From an uncultured Lachnospiraceae bacterium (GTDB lineage Bacteria > Bacillota > Clostridia > Lachnospirales > Lachnospiraceae): DNA of 64,000 nucleotides. The notes under the pieces are model-generated. The model worked only from the letters and a program-made list of their open reading frames with translations, was not told where the DNA came from and searched no databases. The translations under genes were made by a program, and so were the position numbers. Positions 1-8,221 of the stretch are shown piece after piece; the stretch's first letter is position 1, and each line of letters opens with the position of its first letter. The stretch is taken from positions 523,052 through 587,051 of the forward strand of contig CANQAP010000001.1 of NCBI GenBank assembly GCA_947589305.1. Direction: 5' to 3'.

Positions 1-868
1 CGATCGCCAAGATCTCCCCATTGCGCGGATCCATTGCCAGTACCGACACATTTTTTGCCCCGGTTTCCGTCATGAATTCGGCAATCTGCTTTTCAACCAT
101 CATCTGAATATTTGCATCCAAAGTCGTAACGACCGAGTATCCGTTGACCGGTTCCCGAATCGTCCGCTGTAACGTCTGTTCGCTGGTCAGGTATCCATAT
201 TGCCTGCCTTCCACTCCGTTTAATTCTTCATTATAGTATAATTCGATGCCGGAATTTCCTACATTACCGCTGGCTGTAAATCCTAAAACCTGACAAGCCA
301 ATGTATCATACGGATAATATCTTTGGTATTCATCTTCCAGCCAGACGCCGACTACTTCCTGTCCCATATCTGTTTCCAGATATTCATTGAAAGGTTCCAC
401 GGTTTCGTAAGAAAGTTTCCTTATCATAATCTTATAGAGAGAATTTTCATCTTCCAACGCAGCCGCAATCTCTTCGTCCGTCAGAGGAAAATATGTCTTT
501 AGCGCAGCGATCGTCACTTCTTTTTTTGTTGTGACAGCACCGCTTTCTGTCTCGACTTTCTTGTCCCCTTCTTCCAAAATGATTTTCGGTTCTATGATCA
601 GGTTATATACTTTGACGCTGGTAGCCAATTCCGTACCGTTTCGGTCCAAAATGTCTCCCCTTCTGTACGGCAGATCCAGACTGTCATACCGCTGCTGCGA
701 CAACACGCGTTTTTCATATTCCACACCCTTCTTCTGTTCGATCAAGACCAGTCTGGATAAAACGACAATAAAGCCGACTAGCACGATTCCGCACATTACC
801 GTCAGCTTTATCTTCATTCTATGTAGGAATTTTTTCTTTACCTTGCGTTTTTTTCTCTGTTGAGCCAT
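1..868 (-). CDS. Class B penicillin-binding protein (FtsI/SpoVD type), 5' part
   Basis: Only the first 289 codons are present; the frame is still open at the left edge. The protein starts MAQQRKKRK, a basic cytoplasmic tail, followed by one membrane helix at about residues 20-42 and then the PBP dimerisation domain with the RGDILDRNG motif at residues 70-78. The transpeptidase domain lies outside the window. An AGGAG site sits 6 bases before the ATG. Class B PBPs cross-link septal or spore-cortex peptidoglycan together with a SEDS glycosyltransferase. Position directly after mraZ-rsmH-ftsL is the usual place of ftsI (pbpB) or spoVD. The two cannot be told apart without the C-terminal PASTA region. 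Confidence 0.9.
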   Translation of the reverse strand, partial: MAQQRKKRKVKKKFLHRMKIKLTVMCGIVLVGFIVVLSRLVLIEQKKGVEYEKRVLSQQRYDSLDLPYRRGDILDRNGTELATSVKVYNLIIEPKIILEEGDKKVETESGAVTTKKEVTIAALKTYFPLTDEEIAAALEDENSLYKIMIRKLSYETVEPFNEYLETDMGQEVVGVWLEDEYQRYYPYDTLACQVLGFTASGNVGNSGIELYYNEELNGVEGRQYGYLTSEQTLQRTIREPVNGYSVVTTLDANIQMMVEKQIAEFMTETGAKNVSVLAMDPRNGEILAI

Positions 869-928
869 TTTTGTTCTCCTGTTTTGTCTCTCGAATCACA
901 CTCACCCAAGGTCTGTTTTACAAACCGT

Positions 929-1417
929 TCATCTGAGCGCCGGCACATCCCGATACTGTCTTACATAGTCGGATTGCGTGAGGTTATAATATACAACCTG
1001 TCCTTCTGTCGGATACACCATTCCCAACCGATTAATCGCCGTTTCCCGAATCTGTTCCAGATCCACGCTGTTATTGATTCTGGTCTCGTACGCATTGTTC
1101 TCATCCGTCAGCGTCTCCAATTCGGACTGTAATGCCATGATGCTATCATTCTGTGCAGATACTTTTGCCTGCATGGATAACATCAACGTACAGGAAAACA
1201 ACGTAGCGACCACGGAAAACGCCAAAAAGACTGCAAATGCAGGATTCATAGCCAGCTTTAAGCCTTTCTGCGGTCTGTGCTTCCGAACTTTGGCATAATC
1301 CGGAAGCTCCTGCTCCGGTCTGCGTTCCGGTTGAATATACTCTGGTTGTGCCATCAGCTTACGGGCAGCCGTTCCTGCAGTATAATATTGTGTATACGCT
1401 TGTCTGTCTTCTCTCAT
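929..1417 (-). CDS. ftsL: FtsL-like septum protein
   Basis: A 162-residue single-pass protein. It has a long polar cytoplasmic N-terminus (about 55 residues), one hydrophobic segment at about residues 57-80 (AVFLAFSVVATLF), and then a heptad-rich stretch (QNDSIMALQSELETL) predicted to form a coiled coil. This is the architecture of FtsL/DivIC division proteins, which act outside the membrane with DivIB and FtsW/FtsI. Sequence similarity in this family is low, so the call rests on topology and on position between rsmH and the class B PBP. The gap to rsmH is 18 bases, consistent with one operon. Confidence 0.8.
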   Translation of the reverse strand: MREDRQAYTQYYTAGTAARKLMAQPEYIQPERRPEQELPDYAKVRKHRPQKGLKLAMNPAFAVFLAFSVVATLFSCTLMLSMQAKVSAQNDSIMALQSELETLTDENNAYETRINNSVDLEQIRETAINRLGMVYPTEGQVVYYNLTQSDYVRQYRDVPALR

Positions 1418-1435
1418 TGATTCTCCATCTTTCTG

Positions 1436-2371
1436 TTATATTTTTTCAAACACCCGAAGCTTGGAACTCTTCGAGCGTGAGTTCTCTTTCAGTTCTTGTT
1501 CCTGCGGAACGATCGGTTTCTTCGTGATAATGGTCCCGCGAGGTTTTTTCCCGCATGTACACACCGGAAAATCCGGCGGACAGGTACATGGATGTTCATT
1601 TCTCTTAAAATTGTTCTTAACGATTCGATCTTCCAGCGAATGAAATGTGATCACGCAGAGTCTGCCTTTTGGATTCAGCAGGTCGATCATTCCGTCTAAA
1701 GACTGCTCCAGTATCTCTAATTCATGATTTAATTCAATGCGGATCGCCTGATATGTGCGTTTGGACGGATGACCTCCCGTCATGCGCGCTTTTGCCGGGA
1801 TCGCTTCTTTTATCACCGCATTCAATTCATCTGTCGTTTCGATCGGCTTGTTTTCTCTTGCCTGAACAATATGCCTTGCGATATTCTTCGCAAACCGTTC
1901 CTCTCCGTACTCACGAATCACTCGAAACAGTTCCGATTCGCTGTATCCGTTGACAATATCCCTTGCGGTCTTTTGCTGTCTCTGATCCATACGCATGTCC
2001 AACGGAGCCGGTTCCCGATAGGTAAATCCTCTGCCTGCAGTGTCCAACTGATAAGAGGATACTCCCAGATCCAGCAGAATACCGTCTACACCAGTAATTC
2101 CCAGTTTCCGTATATCGGACACCATATTGGAATAATTGTCCCGAAGGATCGTGACCTTATCCCCGTATGGTTTCAAACGTTGTGAAGCGGTTCGAATGGC
2201 ATCCTCGTCCTGATCCAAACCGATGAATCTTCCCTGAGCTGACAACCGGCTGCAGACAACACTGGCATGTCCCGCTCCGCCCACGGTTCCGTCCACATAA
2301 ATCCCATCCGGACGTATGTTCAGACAATCGATCGTCTCATTCAGCAATACGGGTTTGTGTACAAATTCCAT
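1436..2371 (-). CDS. rsmH: 16S rRNA (cytosine1402-N4)-methyltransferase RsmH
   Basis: A 311-residue protein of the MraW/RsmH family, which uses SAM to methylate N4 of C1402 in the 16S rRNA decoding centre. The SAM-binding motif [11 protein letters not shown] lies near residue 27. The family motifs [14 protein letters not shown] and, near the C-terminus, [14 protein letters not shown] are both present, and the length is typical. A cysteine cluster ([18 protein letters not shown]) near residues 262-279 is typical of Firmicute members. The gene lies 9 bases after mraZ, in the standard order of the division and cell-wall cluster. Confidence 0.96.
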   Translation of the reverse strand: MEFVHKPVLLNETIDCLNIRPDGIYVDGTVGGAGHASVVCSRLSAQGRFIGLDQDEDAIRTASQRLKPYGDKVTILRDNYSNMVSDIRKLGITGVDGILLDLGVSSYQLDTAGRGFTYREPAPLDMRMDQRQQKTARDIVNGYSESELFRVIREYGEERFAKNIARHIVQARENKPIETTDELNAVIKEAIPAKARMTGGHPSKRTYQAIRIELNHELEILEQSLDGMIDLLNPKGRLCVITFHSLEDRIVKNNFKRNEHPCTCPPDFPVCTCGKKPRGTIITKKPIVPQEQELKENSRSKSSKLRVFEKI

Positions 2372-2380
2372 AGCCGCCTC

Positions 2381-2827
2381 CTAGAATTCAATTCCCAGCG
2401 CTTCCAAATCTTCCACAATCTCGTCCATATTCTCTGCAATTTCCAGATTCCGCTGATTCCAGATGTCAAGATCCCATATTTCAATCCGTTCTATATTTCC
2501 TACAATGGCTACTTCTTTTGTGATTCCGGCAAAGTCACGTAAAATCTGCGGCAACAAGATCCTTCCCTGACTGTCCAATTCGCAATCTACCGCTCCAGCC
2601 ACAAAGAAATCCTTGGTCTGTCTCGCCCGCTTATTCAGAGTCGGTAATTTTCTCAGCTTTTCCTGAAACTCGTCCCATTCCTTCTCCGGATAACCATACA
2701 GGCATCCGTCCAGACCTTTCGTGACTACAAACGTATCCCCCAACTGTTCCCGCAGCTTGGTCGGAATAATCAGTCTGCCCTTCGCATCAACGCTATGATT
2801 AAATTGTCCCTTTAATCCTGTGGACAT
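2381..2827 (-). CDS. mraZ: MraZ transcriptional regulator of the division cluster
   Basis: A 148-residue protein with two SpoVT/AbrB-like repeats: the first is seen at DAKGRLIIPTKLRE and the second at DSQGRILLPQILRD. MraZ forms ring-shaped oligomers and represses its own operon by binding short direct repeats upstream. A longer frame reaches 2875, but the ATG at 2827 is preferred. It follows a GGAGGAAGG site at 7 bases, gives the usual N-terminus MSTGLKGQFNHSVDAKGR, and leaves the operator repeats outside the coding region. Confidence 0.95.
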   Translation of the reverse strand: MSTGLKGQFNHSVDAKGRLIIPTKLREQLGDTFVVTKGLDGCLYGYPEKEWDEFQEKLRKLPTLNKRARQTKDFFVAGAVDCELDSQGRILLPQILRDFAGITKEVAIVGNIERIEIWDLDIWNQRNLEIAENMDEIVEDLEALGIEF

Positions 2828-2841
2828 CTGTTTTCCTTCCT

Positions 2842-2896
2842 CCACTCTGCCGTGAAATTCTCCACTTCGTGGCACAAATCACCACTTTTCACCACT
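2842..2896 (-). promoter_or_regulatory. Probable MraZ operator: four phased AGTGG boxes
   Basis: The pentamer AGTGG (CCACT on the plus strand) starts at 2842, 2862, 2882 and 2892, so every copy lies on one 10-base register, the same face of the helix. GTG-containing direct repeats of about 10 bp upstream of mraZ are the known MraZ target. Two copies read AAAAGTGGTGA and CGAAGTGGAGA. The array lies between the -10 element and the mraZ start, where bound protein would block transcription. Confidence 0.7.
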
Positions 2897-2905
2897 CATA
2901 GTGCT

Positions 2906-2934
2906 ATTTTATATTATTTATAATGGAATTTCAA
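2906..2934 (-). promoter_or_regulatory. mraZ operon promoter
   Basis: The minus strand carries TTGAAA (2929-2934), a 17-base spacer, and TAAAAT (2906-2911), a good sigma-70/SigA-type match. It lies just upstream of the AGTGG boxes and about 80 bases before the mraZ start codon. Confidence 0.75.
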
Positions 2935-3012
2935 GTACGGAAACTCGCAAATTCACAAAATGTTCGCGTTAAATTGCATAAAGTTTTTGTCGTATTTTTG
3001 TGCAAATGCACT

Positions 3013-3044
3013 AAAAAAAGAACCGATAATGTCGGTTCTTTTTT
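3013..3044 (-). terminator. Intrinsic terminator after lgt
   Basis: An 8-bp stem AGAACCGA/TCGGTTCT with the 5-base loop TAATG is flanked by A-runs and T-runs on both sides, so it can work in both directions. It lies after the lgt stop codon and before the mraZ promoter, separating the ychF-lgt transcript from the division operon. Confidence 0.85.
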
Positions 3045-3125
3045 AAAAAATCACTATATTTTGTTAATTGGTTGTTTTAATAGCACTATATCTTGTGTTT
3101 TTATGGTCTGATTCTATTTTGTCTC

Positions 3126-4055
3126 CTATTCCCCACTTTCCTTTTCTTCCGGCACCCCCACTTTCTGTCGTTTTGTCTGCCAAAACCGCACTACAATAAA
3201 TACAACCGATGCGATCAAAATGCAGAGTGCCAAGAGTTGGGAGATGCGGATTCCCGTAGAACCAAGCATCAAGGAATCGGTTCTCAATCCTTCAATCATA
3301 AATCGCCCCAAAGCATAACCGCCCAAATAAATGGCGACCATTTCTCCGTCAAACGCTTTGTGTTTTCTCCAAATCAGCAAACAGATAAATAAAAGAAGAC
3401 TCCACATACTTTCATATAGGAAGGTAGGATGTACCCATATGCAGCCGTCTACCGTATTCATCATCATCTCATCCGTGATCACCCCCATGCTCTGTAACCC
3501 TGCCAACGTGTGATTCTGTTCATAATACTCCAGCGGGATCGCCATGGCAAAAAGGGAATCGGTGTAAGAACCAAAGGCTTCCCGATTAAAAAAGTTCCCC
3601 CATCTTCCCAGCATTTGTGCCAGCGGAACGCCGATCACGATGGTATCCATCATATTCAATGTTGACACTTTCCTGACTTTTGCAAAGATCACACAGACCA
3701 AAGCCGCTCCGATCACTCCCCCGTAAATCGCCATGCCGCCCTGACGGAAATTGATCACTTTTAGGAAGGTTTCCCAAAACGACGCACCCGGCACGAAATA
3801 ATAATCCCAGCTAAATATTACATAATACAGCCTTGCCATGAGTAACGCCGGAATGATCATGAACAACAGATAATCCAGATACAGCTCCGGATCCTGCTGT
3901 GTACGCTTTGCTTCTTTGGTGGCGATCAGATATGCCAAAAACACGCCAAGCGTGATCACAACGCCGTATAACTTAATTTCAAACCCAAAGACGGTAAATC
4001 CGTCCGGTACCTGTTTCAAAAACAATCCGATATTCGGGAAACTTATTTCATACAT
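3126..4055 (-). CDS. lgt: Prolipoprotein diacylglyceryl transferase Lgt
   Basis: A 309-residue integral membrane enzyme that moves diacylglycerol from phosphatidylglycerol to the lipobox cysteine of prolipoproteins. The Lgt signature is seen as LGRWGNFFNREAFG, including the essential arginine and the NFxNxE core, and GGMAIYGGVIGA precedes it. Several further hydrophobic helices are spread along the chain and the C-terminus is charged. It lies 32 bases downstream of ychF with AAAGGAGCC before its ATG, so both are probably on one transcript. Confidence 0.96.
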   Translation of the reverse strand: MYEISFPNIGLFLKQVPDGFTVFGFEIKLYGVVITLGVFLAYLIATKEAKRTQQDPELYLDYLLFMIIPALLMARLYYVIFSWDYYFVPGASFWETFLKVINFRQGGMAIYGGVIGAALVCVIFAKVRKVSTLNMMDTIVIGVPLAQMLGRWGNFFNREAFGSYTDSLFAMAIPLEYYEQNHTLAGLQSMGVITDEMMMNTVDGCIWVHPTFLYESMWSLLLFICLLIWRKHKAFDGEMVAIYLGGYALGRFMIEGLRTDSLMLGSTGIRISQLLALCILIASVVFIVVRFWQTKRQKVGVPEEKESGE

Positions 4056-4087
4056 ACCGGTCTGGCTCCTTTCATCGACGAACGTAT

Positions 4088-5185
4088 CTATACATTAAAC
4101 CGGAACAGAATGACATCTCCGTCCTGTACCACATATTCTTTGCCTTCCGAACGCAGCAGTCCTTTTTCCTTGACCGCATTCATACTTCCCAATGAAATCA
4201 GATCTTCATACCGCACCACTTCCGCACGGATAAATCCCCGTTCAAAGTCCGAATGTATCTTTCCTGCCGCCTGCGGCGCTTTTGTTCCTTTTTCAATCGT
4301 CCATGCCCTTGTTTCCGTTTCTCCCGCCGTCAGATAACTGATCAATCCCAACAGGGAATAACTTGCCCGGATCAATTTTTCCAAACCGGATTCCTTCAAT
4401 CCCATTTCTTCTAGGAATTCCTGTCTTTCTTCTTCATCGAGTTCCGAAATCTCCGCCTCGATCTCCGCACAGACCATAAAGACTTCACAATCCGATTTGG
4501 CGGCATATTCCTTGACATCCGCCACGTATGGGTTGGAAGCCCCGTCATCCGCCAATTCATTTTCACTAATATTTGCGGCAAAGATGACTGGTTTGTATGT
4601 CAGTAGATTATACTCCTTCAGCCACGCCATTTCATCTTCGTCTGTCGTATGAAATGTTTTTGCAAGGTTGCCGGCTTCCAAATGCGCCTTTATACGATTT
4701 TGCAATTCCAATTCTTTCGCAAGCATCTTATCATTTTTGGCGCCTCGGGCGGTCTTGGCAATCCGACGCTCCAAGACTTCTATATCCGAAAAGATCAATT
4801 CTAAATTAATCGTTTCTATATCCCGCAGCGGATTTACGCTGCCGTCCACATGGATCACGTTGGAATCTTCAAAACAACGGACTACATGTACGATCGCATC
4901 TACCTCGCGGATATTTGCAAGGAACTGATTGCCTAATCCTTCACCTTTGGAAGCTCCTTTGACCAATCCGGCTATATCCACAAATTCAATCACCGCCGGT
5001 GTGGTTTTTGCCGAATGATACATTTCCGTTAATTTTGCCAACCGTTCGTCCGGCACCGCTACAATCCCGACATTCGGATCGATCGTACAAAACGGATAAT
5101 TTGCACTTTCTGCTCCAGCTTTTGTCAATGAATTGAATAATGTGCTTTTTCCTACGTTCGGCAAGCCGACGATTCCTAATTTCAT
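4088..5185 (-). CDS. ychF: Redox-regulated ATPase/GTPase YchF (Obg family)
   Basis: A 365-residue P-loop protein. The Walker A motif GLPNVGKST lies at residues 7-15, [14 protein letters not shown] is the G3 region, and the C-terminal TGS domain ends [10 protein letters not shown]. YchF binds ATP in preference to GTP and associates with ribosomes; its physiological role is still debated. The frame extends to 5251, but the ATG at 5185 is chosen because it gives the conserved N-terminus [14 protein letters not shown] and has AAAGGAG upstream. A promoter lies about 160 bases upstream. Confidence 0.95.
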   Translation of the reverse strand: MKLGIVGLPNVGKSTLFNSLTKAGAESANYPFCTIDPNVGIVAVPDERLAKLTEMYHSAKTTPAVIEFVDIAGLVKGASKGEGLGNQFLANIREVDAIVHVVRCFEDSNVIHVDGSVNPLRDIETINLELIFSDIEVLERRIAKTARGAKNDKMLAKELELQNRIKAHLEAGNLAKTFHTTDEDEMAWLKEYNLLTYKPVIFAANISENELADDGASNPYVADVKEYAAKSDCEVFMVCAEIEAEISELDEEERQEFLEEMGLKESGLEKLIRASYSLLGLISYLTAGETETRAWTIEKGTKAPQAAGKIHSDFERGFIRAEVVRYEDLISLGSMNAVKEKGLLRSEGKEYVVQDGDVILFRFNV

Positions 5186-5345
5186 TTTATTATGATCTCC
5201 TTTGGTTTGTCTTATATTTTCCGTCCTGCCTTGAGCTAATTCTAACGTCAATCTTCTTTTCTTTTCAGTCTTTTCCTATAGTAAAAGCTCCTTTCGCCAA
5301 AGAGCCTTGATACCAAATGTTCAGCTCAGCAGTCTGAGCATTGAC

Positions 5346-5374
5346 AGTATATCATATCAAGTCTCAAAAGTAAA
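5346..5374 (-). promoter_or_regulatory. Candidate ychF promoter
   Basis: The minus strand carries TTTACT (5369-5374), a 17-base spacer and TATACT (5346-5351). The leader to the ychF ATG would be about 155 bases. The -35 element is only a partial match. Confidence 0.45.
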
Positions 5375-5587
5375 TTATTGGATTATGATCTTTTCTCTGT
5401 GCTTTACCAGTTTCTTTCTCCCTACATACAACACGAAACTAAAGTTTGATTTCTTCAGTCGCTCTTCCAACTGAATGAAGGATTGCCGATACTCACTTTT
5501 CATTCGTCGTACTTTTCGAGTGTATACATCAAATTATTATCTCGTCCGTGTATTCAAAAAACAGATAATAGATATACCCATATATGA

Positions 5588-5615
5588 AAAGCTCTTAGCC
5601 GTAGCCAAGAGCTTT
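5588..5615. terminator. Terminator-like hairpin
   Basis: A stem AAAGCTCTT/AAGAGCTTT is extended by a GC pair after one mismatch, with a 4-base loop. It lies after the small gene ending at 5710 (minus strand), where the transcript would run into TTTTC. The T-tract is short, so efficiency is uncertain. Confidence 0.5.
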
Positions 5616-5709
5616 CCTATATTCAACCAATCATAAAATTCCGTGATTCATCCTTTTATATGCAATACTTCACATACCATCAACAATTTTCAATGTTTAT
5701 ACCATTTCC

Positions 5710-5892
5710 TTATTTTATATGATACTGTTCCGCTTCCTCATCCGTGAGTGGTCTGCCTAACGTTTTTACTGCTTCAATCATCTTCCGCCATTCATACTGT
5801 TTACCGTCCGATGCTTCTGTTAATCTGTCATCCTTTGCATAGCCCGCGATGTTTTCCAAAAGATTAACTGTATTTCGATCCATTGTCAGCAT
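5710..5892 (-). CDS. Small hypothetical protein
   Basis: A 60-residue acidic, lysine-rich soluble protein (57 residues if the second ATG, starting MDRNTVNLL, is used). It is not a member of a family I recognise. It has no membrane segment and ends in LTDEEAEQYHIK. It starts 8 bases after the stop of the broken GNAT gene, so the two were probably one transcription unit. Codon use looks like that of a real gene, but it may be a leftover of a two-gene cassette. Confidence 0.5.
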   Translation of the reverse strand: MLTMDRNTVNLLENIAGYAKDDRLTEASDGKQYEWRKMIEAVKTLGRPLTDEEAEQYHIK

Positions 5893-5900
5893 ACCATCAT

Positions 5901-6213
5901 CTACTTTCTTATGTATTTATCTAAGAGGATCTCTGCCGCTACTTCATCAAGAAACATGCGTTGTCCCCCCCTTGCTACCTGCGCATTTAGCACCCGGCTA
6001 TAATAAGCCATCAGATCACTTTTTGCCGTGAACGCTACATAACCGTCACACCCTGCTTCCATACTGATTTGATAGGCATTTGCAAACAAGTGACCACCTA
6101 CACCTTGATGCTTTCCCTTGTGGCTGTAATTATGTGGTGTGCTTTCCACAATGTCCACGTCTGCCACACCACCGTCAATCCGTAAGCTTCTCTATTAGAA
6201 TATCTACTGCCAT
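5901..6213 (-). pseudogene. GNAT acetyltransferase, internally deleted and frameshifted
   Basis: The C-terminal part (about 5901-6182) encodes a GNAT-like acetyl-CoA binding region, with GVGGHLFANAYQIS followed by FTAKSDLMAYYSRVL. The start is separate: an ATG at 6213 with AAGGAAG upstream encodes MAVDILIEKLTD and then a TGA at 6175-6177 in a different frame. Intact relatives, as I recall the family, have roughly 70-80 residues between these two pieces. I read this as an internal deletion plus frameshift. Translation from a GTG at 6167 could still make an 88-residue fragment lacking half the fold. Confidence 0.65.
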
Positions 6214-6520
6214 AAACCAGCTTCCTTTCAAATTATAGCATAGTTTCTTATGAATTATTACTACATGACTGTTCCAAACGATATCAAGGTATCGTAGACA
6301 TATGTAAATGCTTCATAAAGCCTTAATATTAAACTAATATAGCCATATTAAGATTTGAAAGTAGATGGGGATTATAGGTAAATGTGTTCTTCATCGATTG
6401 CATCCGCCTTTTACATTTTCTTTTTAGTATGTCTGAGTGTCTATGAGCCACGTTACATTTTATTAACCTTTGCAAGAAATTCTAGATCTATAAAAATAGT
6501 CTCGTAAATTCAACTCACAC
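6214..6520. other. AT-rich spacer between GNAT remnant and CRISPR array
   Basis: No open frame, RNA gene or clear terminator is seen here. It is the trailer side of the array, downstream in the sense of array transcription. A short dyad GATACCTTGATATC near 6280-6293 is the only notable structure. Confidence 0.4.
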
Positions 6521-7744
6521 ATCCAAACCAATTACTATGATTAGGTTCAATAAAACTATGTTGTACATCAACAAGTGGATTGCATCTACAACAGTAGAAA
6601 TTATAAGGTTCTATAAAACCATAACATATTTGTAAGTTTCAGCACTATCTACAACAGTAGAAATTATAAGGTTCTATAAAACCAATATACGGATTCTGCG
6701 GTTGTGTTTATCTACAACAGTAGAAATTATAAGGTTCTATAAAACTATCGAATTATACATAATATGTGTACTATCTACAACAGTAGAAATTATAAGGTTC
6801 TATAAAACTCCCACATACGCCTCCAGCAAGCAATAATCTACAACAGTAGAAATTATAAGGTTCTATAAAACATTATTGCATATGTTGAAAACGAGGAAAT
6901 CTACAACAGTAGAAATTATAAGGTTCTATAAAACAATACATAAGTAAGGAGATCTGAATTTATCTACAACAGTAGAAATTATAAGGTTCTATAAAACCAC
7001 TCGATATGGCTATATCTGCATTAATCTACAACAGTAGAAATTATAAGGTTCTATAAAACCCGCCGACCGCTTCATTCTCCGTCTTATCTACAACAGTAGA
7101 AATTATAAGGTTCTATAAAACAATCTTTCGTACTTCTTGCCAGTCTTATCTACAACAGTAGAAATTATAAGGTTCTATAAAACCTTTTCTGTCCTCATTT
7201 GCGAATCGTATCTACAACAGTAGAAATTATAAGGTTCTATAAAACCATCTGATGTACCACGCCCCGGTCAGATCTACAACAGTAGAAATTATAAGGTTCT
7301 ATAAAACAATCAAATTTTGAAATCTCTTGCATAATCTACAACAGTAGAAATTATAAGGTTCTATAAAACATATCTCGATTTTGTCTCTAAGAGAAATCTA
7401 CAACAGTAGAAATTATAAGGTTCTATAAAACTTATGTGTAGAATTAAGGTTTTCCAAAATCTACAACAGTAGAAATTATAAGGTTCTATAAAACTCCTCG
7501 CCTACTCTATAATTCGCATCTATCTACAACAGTAGAAATTATAAGGTTCTATAAAACAGCTTCACTGTACGGAGAACTGACTGAATCTACAACAGTAGAA
7601 ATTATAAGGTTCTATAAAACTCTAAATACAAAAACGTCCAGTTTCAATCTACAACAGTAGAAATTATAAGGTTCTATAAAACTTCAAGCAGGCAAATTCA
7701 ATGGGATGATCTACAACAGTAGAAATTATAAGGTTCTATAAAAC
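6521..7744 (-). CRISPR. Type V-A CRISPR array, 19 intact repeats and a degenerate last one
   Basis: Nineteen identical 36-base repeats start at 6584, 6647, 6710, 6773, 6836, 6899, 6962, 7024, 7086, 7148, 7210, 7272, 7334, 7396, 7459, 7522, 7585, 7647 and 7709. They are separated by 18 spacers of 26 or 27 bases. A further 27-base spacer (6557-6583) is followed by a decayed repeat at 6521-6556 that matches 25 of 36 positions. Read on the minus strand, each repeat begins GTTTTATAGAACC and ends with the Cas12a handle TTTCTACTGTTGTAGAT, whose TCTAC/GTAGA pairs form the 5-bp stem. Transcription is therefore leftward, the leader is at the 7745 side, and all 19 spacers follow an intact repeat. No spacer visibly matches sequence elsewhere in this window. 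Confidence 0.98.
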
Positions 7745-7842
7745 AGCTATTTCTACGAAATGCACAAAATGATTTCTTATGGAACCATGCTTTTTATAAA
7801 TTATGTATAAAATATCCAAATTTTATAGTACCTTTCTCCAAT

Positions 7843-7871
7843 ATTATACTAAACAAGACATCGGTTTGCAA
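7843..7871 (-). promoter_or_regulatory. CRISPR leader promoter
   Basis: The minus strand carries TTGCAA (7866-7871), a 17-base spacer and a perfect TATAAT (7843-7848). The -35 element directly abuts the cas2 stop codon at 7872-7874. Initiation near 7836 would give an AT-rich leader of about 90 bases before the first repeat. Confidence 0.8.
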
Positions 7872-8147
7872 TTACTGAATAATTTGTAATATCTTCTCCT
7901 CATTTTTAGCATATCCATATCGAATTATATTGCATTGCGATGACATATCGAATATATAAACACTGTCTTCCTGATTAAACATTTTCATAAATTTATTCTC
8001 AATTTCTGTCATAATATTTGATAAAACTCTATCACTATTTTCAATTTCAAACACGGAATATTGAATCCTATGTCCAAATTTACTCAAATACTTTGAAAAA
8101 TGATTTCGTTTCTTGTCGTTAGATATATCATAACTTATAATTATCAT
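7872..8147 (-). CDS. cas2: CRISPR-associated endoribonuclease-fold protein Cas2
   Basis: A 91-residue Cas2. The ferredoxin-like fold starts with MIIISYDISNDKKRNHF, where the aspartate after the first strand (D7) is the conserved acidic residue. RIQYSVFEIE follows as the next strand. Cas2 dimers bridge two Cas1 dimers in the spacer-integration complex. The gene is the last of the cas operon, 74 bases after cas1. AAAGGAGTG lies upstream of the ATG, at a rather long 13 bases. Confidence 0.95.
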   Translation of the reverse strand: MIIISYDISNDKKRNHFSKYLSKFGHRIQYSVFEIENSDRVLSNIMTEIENKFMKMFNQEDSVYIFDMSSQCNIIRYGYAKNEEKILQIIQ

Positions 8148-8221
8148 ACTTATTATTTCACTCCTTTTAATATGCTTTAACGTTTATACTTTACCAGTAA
8201 TCAATATTTGCATTGCCTTCA

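Larger units (their letters stand above)
5186..5709. other. Gene-poor stretch with decayed sequence
   Basis: Apart from the ychF leader and a hairpin at 5588-5615, no convincing gene is seen. The minus strand has a 42-codon open frame at 5375-5503 (starting MKSEYRQSFIQLEE). Its ATG overlaps the stop of a nine-codon frame and has no ribosome binding site. It may be the remnant of a lost gene rather than an expressed peptide. Confidence 0.5.

Noticed and set aside
5375..5503. A 42-codon frame in the gap before ychF (minus strand)
   Set aside because: There is no ribosome binding site and it overlaps a short upstream frame. It also ends next to the ychF promoter. Best seen as a remnant.
6557..7708. 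Self-targeting spacers
   Set aside because: Reading the 19 spacers against the window by eye gave no match. A genome-wide search would be needed to exclude it.
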